Assembly (NCBI GenBank): GCA_900553775.1 | Contig: USEZ01000023.1 | Span: forward strand, 1 to 18,727 | Source: an uncultured Slackia sp. | GTDB taxonomy: Bacteria; Actinomycetota; Coriobacteriia; Coriobacteriales; Eggerthellaceae | Length of the DNA: 18,727 nucleotides | Direction: 5' to 3' | Part shown: positions 13,904 to 18,727 of the stretch, in pieces | How the letters are laid out: every line of letters starts with the position of its first letter | How positions within the stretch are numbered: the first letter of the stretch is position 1 | Translations under genes and position numbers: made by a program | Notes under the pieces: model-generated | The model's input: only the letters and a program-made list of their open reading frames with translations | What the model was told of the DNA's origin: nothing | The model's database searches: none

Positions 13904-14956
13904 GTGGCCTTCCTGCGCTACGGCTATTACGGCATCGGATTCAAGTTCTTCGTCGAACAGGTGCTCAATGCCGAATACGTCGATCTGGGAGAATCGACCA
14001 AACGCACGCTCGAAATCGGGTCGGCCCACAGCAACGATTTCGTCTGCGCGCCGTTCAAGCATATCCTGGGCGATTACATCGAGGCCCTCGAGGCGGGGGC
14101 CGACGTGCTCGTGCAGTTCACAGGCCCCTGCCGCCTGGGCTATTACGGAGAGCTGCAGGAATCGATCCTGCGCGACATGGGCTACGAGTTCGAGATGCTC
14201 AACTTCGCCGAAATAGCGGGGCGGCCTTTGAAGGAATACATCGCCACGTGCAAGAAGAAGGTCAATCCCGACCTTTCGGTGGCCCAGGGCGTCAAAGGCA
14301 TGCTCGCCGCCTTCAAGATGGTCGAATGCCTCGACGCCTACAACGACCGCTACCTCGCCCTTGCGGGATTCGATACGCGCCCGGGAGATTCGGCCGCCGC
14401 GCGCGAGGCGTTTTTCGCCGACATGGGCGCGTGCGAAACACGGGCCGATGTGGAAAGCGCCTATCGCCGCGGCATCGCGGCCCTCGAGGCCGTTTCGCGC
14501 GACAAGCCCGACGACGCCCTGTGTATCGGCATCGTGGGAGAGTATTTCACCGCGGTCGACCCCCGCAGCAACCTCGACATCGAAAGCAAGCTCCTGTCGA
14601 TGGGCGTCGAGCTGGCGCGCGCCATGAACATCACCAACCGCAACCTGCGCTACAACGAGCCCGAACTGCGCCGGGAAATCTCCGAGTACGTCGAATACGA
14701 CATGGGCCCCACCTCGACGCTCACCCTCGCTGCGGCGAAGCGCTACGCCGATGCGGGATTCGACGGCATCGTGCATCTGAAATCGAGCGGCTGCACGCCC
14801 GAGATCGACTGCATGCCCGTGCTCCAGCGCATCAGCCGCGACAGGCACATCCCCGTGCTGTTCCTCAGCTACGATTCGCAGACAAGCGATACCGGCCTCG
14901 ACACCAGGATCGAGGCGTTCTACGACATGATCGCCATGAGAAAGGCTTCGCGATGA
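13904..14956 (+). CDS. 2-hydroxyacyl-CoA dehydratase-like protein, subunit 2 (conserved body)
   Basis: From the GTG at 13904 the frame encodes 350 residues starting AFLRYGYYGIGFKFFVEQ. It contains the superfamily motifs KRTLEIGSAHSNDFVCAPFK (Cys48), GPCRLGYYGELQ (Cys76), IGIVGEYFTAVDP, SSGCTPEIDCMP (Cys297, Cys303) and SYDSQTSDTGLDTRIEAFYD. The C-terminal half parallels subunit 1 motif by motif, so the two are paralogues, like the two subunits of 2-hydroxyglutaryl-CoA dehydratase. Cysteines 48, 76 and 297/303 are candidate cluster ligands. The GTG has no ribosome binding site and is probably not the real start; the start at 13692 in another frame is far better. The stop overlaps the activase ATG (ATGA at 14953). 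Expected role: an iron-sulfur reductase or dehydratase component energised by the activase; substrate unknown. Confidence 0.8.
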   Translation: MAFLRYGYYGIGFKFFVEQVLNAEYVDLGESTKRTLEIGSAHSNDFVCAPFKHILGDYIEALEAGADVLVQFTGPCRLGYYGELQESILRDMGYEFEMLNFAEIAGRPLKEYIATCKKKVNPDLSVAQGVKGMLAAFKMVECLDAYNDRYLALAGFDTRPGDSAAAREAFFADMGACETRADVESAYRRGIAALEAVSRDKPDDALCIGIVGEYFTAVDPRSNLDIESKLLSMGVELARAMNITNRNLRYNEPELRREISEYVEYDMGPTSTLTLAAAKRYADAGFDGIVHLKSSGCTPEIDCMPVLQRISRDRHIPVLFLSYDSQTSDTGLDTRIEAFYDMIAMRKASR

Positions 14957-15951
14957 CCGAACCGACACATACCCCCGACGCACGCCGCCATGCGTTTCTC
15001 GGCATAGACACGGGGTCGATTTCCACCAAGGGCGTGATCGTCGACGAATCGCGCTCGATCCTCGCGCGCACCTACCTTTGGACCGAAGGCGACCCGTCGT
15101 CGGCCGCACGCCGCGTGGTCGACGACCTCGCCTCGCAGATAGACCGCGACGAAATCGACGTCGTGGCGGTCGGCACCACGGGAAGCGCGCGCAGGCTCGT
15201 CGGCGCGATGCTCGACGCCCAGGTGGTGAAAAACGAGATCACCGCCCATGCGGTAGGCACCACGTTTTTGCATCCCGACGTGCGCACCATCTTGGAAATC
15301 GGAGGACAGGACTCCAAGATCATCTGCGTCGAAGACGGCGTGGCGGTGGATTACGCCATGAACACGCTGTGCGCCGCGGGAACGGGGTCGTTCCTGTCGA
15401 GCCAGGCCCATCGGCTCGGCGTGGAAGTCGAAGACTTCGGCCCGATAGCGCTGACGTCGAAAAGCCCCGCCAATATCGCGGCGCGCTGCACGGTGTTCGC
15501 GGAAAGCGACCTGGTGCACAAGATCCAGATGGGATACGCCCGCGAAGACGTGATCGCGGGATTGTGCAAGGCCGTGGCGACGAACTATCTCAACAACGTG
15601 GGCAAAGGCAAAAGGATCGAATCGCCCGTGGTGTTTCAGGGGGGCGTGAGCAAAAACGTCGGCGTGGTGCACTTTTTCGAAGAAGCGCTCGGCTGCAAGG
15701 TCGCCGTCGACGAAGACGGCCATCTCATGGGCGCGTTCGGAGCGGCGCTTCTGGCGGCCGCGGCGCCCCGGCATTCGTGGCGTTCGTTCGGATTCGACAT
15801 CGACGACTTCGAGTTCAAGACGCGCGAGGTCGTATGCGGGAAATGCCCCAACCGCTGCGAGATCGTCTGCGTCTATCGCGACGACGACCTGATCGATTCG
15901 TGGGGAAACCGCTGCGATAAGGGGGCGCTTCGCAGCGTGCGAAGGCGATAG
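14953..15951 (+). CDS. Acyl-CoA dehydratase activase (BadF/BadG/BcrA/BcrD ATPase family)
   Basis: The 332-residue protein is an ASKHA-fold ATPase that, in known relatives (HgdC), carries a [4Fe-4S] cluster between the subunits of a homodimer and drives an electron into the dehydratase using ATP. Motifs: LGIDTGSISTKG (16-27) for phosphate binding, EIGGQDSK (115-122), Cys140 in LCAAGTGSFL and Cys179 in ARCTVFAESDL (the two cluster ligands), and GGVSKN (230-235). Beyond the usual HgdC end it has a tail of about 55 residues with Cys295, Cys298, Cys302, Cys306 and Cys321 (CGKCPNRCEIVC), a likely extra cluster or zinc site. The ATG at 14953 overlaps the preceding stop and has AAAGG upstream. It is the last gene of the operon; a hairpin follows at 16004. 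Confidence 0.93.
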   Translation: MTEPTHTPDARRHAFLGIDTGSISTKGVIVDESRSILARTYLWTEGDPSSAARRVVDDLASQIDRDEIDVVAVGTTGSARRLVGAMLDAQVVKNEITAHAVGTTFLHPDVRTILEIGGQDSKIICVEDGVAVDYAMNTLCAAGTGSFLSSQAHRLGVEVEDFGPIALTSKSPANIAARCTVFAESDLVHKIQMGYAREDVIAGLCKAVATNYLNNVGKGKRIESPVVFQGGVSKNVGVVHFFEEALGCKVAVDEDGHLMGAFGAALLAAAAPRHSWRSFGFDIDDFEFKTREVVCGKCPNRCEIVCVYRDDDLIDSWGNRCDKGALRSVRRR

Positions 15952-16003
15952 GCCGCACGAAACGGAAAACGCCCGCTGCGGCGAAAACGAACATGCAGAC
16001 GGC

Positions 16004-16030
16004 AAGGCCGGGTTCGCGCCCGGCCTTCTT
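16004..16030 (+). terminator. Probable terminator of the dehydratase-like operon
   Basis: The arms AAGGCCGGG (16004-16012) and CCCGGCCTT (16019-16027) are perfect complements around the loop TTCGCG, followed by CTTCGTG. The position, 52 bases after the activase stop, fits. The T-tract is short, so efficiency is uncertain. Confidence 0.6.
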
Positions 16031-16087
16031 CGTGCCCGCGTACGAAACGGCGTGCCCCGAAAAGACGGACGGCGCATGAAACGCCCC

Positions 16088-16116
16088 TTGTGCGATACGT
16101 CCATATAGGATAAATT
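16088..16116 (+). promoter_or_regulatory. Candidate promoter of sbcDC
   Basis: A -35-like TTGTGC (16088-16093) and a -10-like TAAATT (16111-16116) are separated by 17 bases. Transcription would begin near 16123, about 29 bases before the sbcD ATG. This is the most AT-rich stretch of the intergenic region. Confidence 0.4.
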
Positions 16117-16117
16117 A

Positions 16118-16131
16118 CGAACATCAGTACG
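16118..16131. promoter_or_regulatory. LexA-box-like sequence before sbcD
   Basis: CGAACATCAGTACG resembles the Gram-positive LexA box (CGAAC-N4-GTTCG) with one changed base in the second half-site core (GTAC for GTTC). It covers the predicted transcription start of sbcD, where a repressor would act. In Staphylococcus aureus sbcDC is under LexA control. The match is imperfect and could be chance. Confidence 0.3.
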
Positions 16132-16151
16132 ATTTATGCGAAAGGACCGCC

Positions 16152-17309
16152 ATGCGCCTTCTGCACATCTCAGACCTCCATATCGGCAAGCACGTCAACG
16201 AATTCCCGATGCTGCAAGACCAGCGCCACATCCTCGACGCCGTGCTCGACATCATCCGCACGCGCGAGGTGGACGCCCTGCTAATCGCAGGCGACATCTA
16301 CGACCGCGCATCGCCGAGCGCCGAAGCCGTCGCCTGCCTCGACCGGTTCCTTTCCGCCGTCGCACGGTCGGGGGCGACCTGCTTCGCCGTGGCGGGCAAT
16401 CACGATTCGGCCGAACGCGTGGCCTATGCCTCGCATCTGCTGTCGGAAAGCGGCATCCACCTCTCCCCCGTCTATACCGGCTCGATCGAGCGCCGCACCC
16501 TCGAAGACGAGCACGGAAGCGTCGCGTTCTGGCTTCTGCCCTTTCTCAAGCCCGCACACGTGAAGGCATGCTTTCCCGACGAGGACATCCCCGACTACAC
16601 CGAGGCCCTGCGCCGCGTTATCGAATCGTGCGACATCGACCCTGCGCAGCGCAACGTGGCGATTGCCCACCAGTTCGTCACGTTCAATGGAATAGGCCCC
16701 GAAAAAAGCGATTCCGAGCTGTCGCTCGGCGGGCTCGACAACGTCGATGCCTGCGTGTTCGACCCGTTCGACTACGTCGCCCTCGGGCATATCCATCGCC
16801 CCCAGCGCATCGGGCGCGACACGATGCGCTACAGCGGAAGCCCCTTGAAATACTCCGCATCGGAAATCCGCTATCCGAAATCGACCCCCTTGATCGAGCT
16901 CGGACCGAAAGGAGAGATATCCGTCGAGCTCATTCCTCTCGTGCCGCTTCATGACATGCGCGAGATAAAAGGGCCGCTCGCGGGGCTTACGGCACGCGAG
17001 ACGGTCTGCGAGCTCGACGAGCGCGAACGCGAAGACTACATCCACGCCGTCCTCACCGACAAATTTCCGCCGATAGACGCCCTTTCGAAGCTGCGGGCGG
17101 TCTATCCCAACGTCATGAGCGTCTCGTACGACAATGCCCGCAGCGCTGCCGGAAACGGATCGCCGGAAGCTCACATGCACGATATCGAAGAAATCGACCC
17201 CATGAGCCTGTTCGCCCGGTTCTACCGGGAGCAAAACGGCGAAGACCTCAACGACCGGCAATATCGAACGGCGCTGCATGCGCTCAAGGAAAGCGAGGAA
17301 GACCTATGA
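16152..17309 (+). CDS. sbcD: SbcD, nuclease subunit of the SbcCD DNA repair complex
   Basis: SbcD is the Mn-dependent nuclease (Mre11 relative) that, with SbcC, opens DNA hairpins and trims protein-blocked ends. The 385-residue protein has all phosphodiesterase motifs: SDLHIGK (Asp8, His10), AGDIYDR (Asp48), GNHDS (Asn83, His84), IAHQF (His173) and GHIHRPQ (His213, His215), then the capping domain (MRYSGSPLKYS and on). Length matches E. coli SbcD (400). The ATG at 16152 has AAAGGA five bases upstream. The stop overlaps the sbcC ATG (ATGA at 17306), so the two are translationally coupled. A promoter and a LexA-like site lie in the 200-base region before it. Confidence 0.97.
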   Translation: MRLLHISDLHIGKHVNEFPMLQDQRHILDAVLDIIRTREVDALLIAGDIYDRASPSAEAVACLDRFLSAVARSGATCFAVAGNHDSAERVAYASHLLSESGIHLSPVYTGSIERRTLEDEHGSVAFWLLPFLKPAHVKACFPDEDIPDYTEALRRVIESCDIDPAQRNVAIAHQFVTFNGIGPEKSDSELSLGGLDNVDACVFDPFDYVALGHIHRPQRIGRDTMRYSGSPLKYSASEIRYPKSTPLIELGPKGEISVELIPLVPLHDMREIKGPLAGLTARETVCELDEREREDYIHAVLTDKFPPIDALSKLRAVYPNVMSVSYDNARSAAGNGSPEAHMHDIEEIDPMSLFARFYREQNGEDLNDRQYRTALHALKESEEDL

Positions 17310-18727
17310 GGCCGATCAAACTGACCATGCGCGCATTCGGACCTTACGCGAACACCGCCGAAGTCGATTTCACGAAGCTCGGCGAAAACGGCATCTATCT
17401 GATCGCGGGCGATACGGGCGCGGGAAAAACCACCGTCTTCGACGCCATCTCGTTCGCGCTGTTCGGCCACGCGTCGGGCGACGAGCGCAGCGCGCGCTCC
17501 CTGCGCAGCGACTTCGCCGATCCCGAGGCCGAAACAAGCGTCGAACTCGATTTCTCCTACCGCGGCAAAACGTATCGCATCAAACGAAGCCCCGGATACG
17601 AGCGCGCCAAGAAACGCGGCTCCGGAACAACCGAACAAGCGCCCGAAGCGTGTCTCGAGCGCCCGGGAGAGCCGCCCATCACGCGCGTGCGCGACGTGGA
17701 CGCCGCCATCGTGGACATCCTCGGAATCGACCGACGCCAGTTCGCCCAGATCGTCATGATCGCCCAGGGCGATTTCCGCAAGCTGCTTTCGGCCGGCACC
17801 GACGAACGAAGCCGGATCTTCCGCAAGCTGTTCGATACCGAACGTTATCTCGCATTCCAGCAAAAGCTCGCAGAAGAAAAACGCGCGCTCGAAAACGAGC
17901 ATCGCTCCATAGCCCAGAAAACACGCATCCACGCCGAATCCGTCGCCGTAAAAAGCGACACCGCCGAGGCGCTGCAGATACAAGAGCGGCTCGGCGCCGA
18001 CACCCTGCAGCCAGCATGGCTCCAAGAAACGCTGCGCGGCATCGTGGCGCGCGACGAAAAACGCCTGGAAGAATCGTCGAGCAGGCTTGCCGCCGCGGAG
18101 AAACGCAAAGACGCGGCGCTGCGCGCCGAAGACGCCTGCCGCCGCGCCGGCGAACTTCGGGCGGCCCTCGCGCAAGAACGAGCCCGCAAAGACTCGCTCG
18201 AACGCGCCGCCTCGAACGCTCGGAAAGCGTTCGAATCGCAAGCGGAAGAACAGCACGAGCGGCAGAATTGCGCCGAAAGGGCCGCCGTCGAACAAAACGG
18301 GCTTTCCGCCTACGACGAATCGGACCGCCTGCGAAAAGAAGCCGAACGCGCATACCGCGAGACGCAGAGCGTGCAAGAAAGCGTTCGGGCGCTTTCCGCA
18401 GACCGGCAAAAACAACGCGCCGCCCGCGATGCCGCCGAAGCCGCGATAGAGAGCCTGTCCTCGGCCGAAGACGTGCTTTTCGAAGCGCGCTCCGCGGAAA
18501 AAGAAGCATGCGACCGGATGCAGCATATCGAAGAGCATGCAAGGGCATGGAATGCCCTGCAGCAGACCGCACGCGAAGCGCGCGAAGCCGGAAAGCGCCG
18601 CGAAGAGGCCGAAGCGTCCTCGCAGCGCGCCGAAGCGCGGCGCATGCAGGCCGCACGAGAAATAGACGAGGCCGACGCGCTGTGCGGCTCCCTCGCGCAC
18701 GCCCCCGAACAGGCGGCGCGCTGCGAA
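17306..18727 (+). CDS. sbcC: SbcC, SMC-like ATPase subunit of SbcCD (3' end outside window)
   Basis: SbcC is the Rad50-like ATPase of the SbcCD complex. The frame stays open from the ATG at 17306 to the last base (474 codons); the usual protein is about 1,000 residues, so roughly half is missing. Seen here: RAFGPYAN near the start, Walker A GDTGAGKT at residues 35-42, FDAISFALFG, and the Q-loop MIAQGDFRKLL (Gln154). From about residue 180 the sequence is Ala/Glu/Arg/Gln-rich coiled coil. The zinc-hook CxxC, signature and Walker B motifs must lie beyond the window. The ATG overlaps the sbcD stop. Confidence 0.95.
   Translation, partial: MRPIKLTMRAFGPYANTAEVDFTKLGENGIYLIAGDTGAGKTTVFDAISFALFGHASGDERSARSLRSDFADPEAETSVELDFSYRGKTYRIKRSPGYERAKKRGSGTTEQAPEACLERPGEPPITRVRDVDAAIVDILGIDRRQFAQIVMIAQGDFRKLLSAGTDERSRIFRKLFDTERYLAFQQKLAEEKRALENEHRSIAQKTRIHAESVAVKSDTAEALQIQERLGADTLQPAWLQETLRGIVARDEKRLEESSSRLAAAEKRKDAALRAEDACRRAGELRAALAQERARKDSLERAASNARKAFESQAEEQHERQNCAERAAVEQNGLSAYDESDRLRKEAERAYRETQSVQESVRALSADRQKQRAARDAAEAAIESLSSAEDVLFEARSAEKEACDRMQHIEEHARAWNALQQTAREAREAGKRREEAEASSQRAEARRMQAAREIDEADALCGSLAHAPEQAARCE

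Noticed and set aside
17222..18700. 492-codon open frame on the - strand inside sbcC
   Set aside because: It is a Phe/Ala/Gly-rich shadow of the sbcC coiled-coil coding region.

Overview
The window is a high-GC bacterial chromosome segment with tightly packed genes. It most resembles an anaerobic actinobacterium of the class Coriobacteriia (Eggerthellaceae-like). Three signs support this: the order uvrC-rapZ-yvcK-whiA, which is the actinobacterial form of this cluster; a RapZ P-loop with Arg instead of Lys (GMSGAGRT), as in other Actinobacteria; and a 2-hydroxyacyl-CoA-dehydratase-type system with its iron-sulfur activase, a chemistry of strict anaerobes. The genus cannot be fixed from the sequence alone.

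Layout. Positions 1-12476 are transcribed leftwards (- strand). From the left edge they hold the first 29 codons of a gene that may be ftsK, then RNase J with a long basic N-terminal tail, an ABC exporter half-transporter, a sodium-dependent NSS-family transporter with a clear intrinsic terminator, the cluster uvrC-rapZ-yvcK-whiA, and a LysO-family lysine exporter. From 12685 to the right edge transcription is rightwards (+ strand). This part holds a three-gene operon of two paralogous 2-hydroxyacyl-CoA-dehydratase-like proteins plus their activase, joined by two ATGA overlaps. It is followed by a terminator and by sbcD-sbcC, with sbcC cut by the window end.

How the genes work together. RNase J is RNA turnover. 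UvrC and SbcCD are DNA repair. RapZ, YvcK and WhiA are the conserved nucleotide-binding and regulatory trio found beside UvrC in Actinobacteria. The dehydratase-like operon is the least understood part: two related cysteine-bearing subunits would receive electrons from an ATP-driven [4Fe-4S] activase that carries an extra C-terminal cysteine cluster. The substrate cannot be named. The divergent lysine exporter next door hints at amino-acid metabolism but does not prove it.

Most notable points: the second dehydratase-like subunit has an excellent ribosome binding site and start codon at 13692 in one frame, but its conserved body runs in the -1 frame. This is either a one-base loss (real or an assembly error) or frameshifting, possibly at an A-AAA run at 13895-13898. 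Three intergenic promoters share the extended -10 form TGCTANNNT. uvrC looks leaderless, and a LexA-like site overlaps the predicted sbcD start of transcription. No tRNA, rRNA, CRISPR array, insertion sequence or phage gene was seen.
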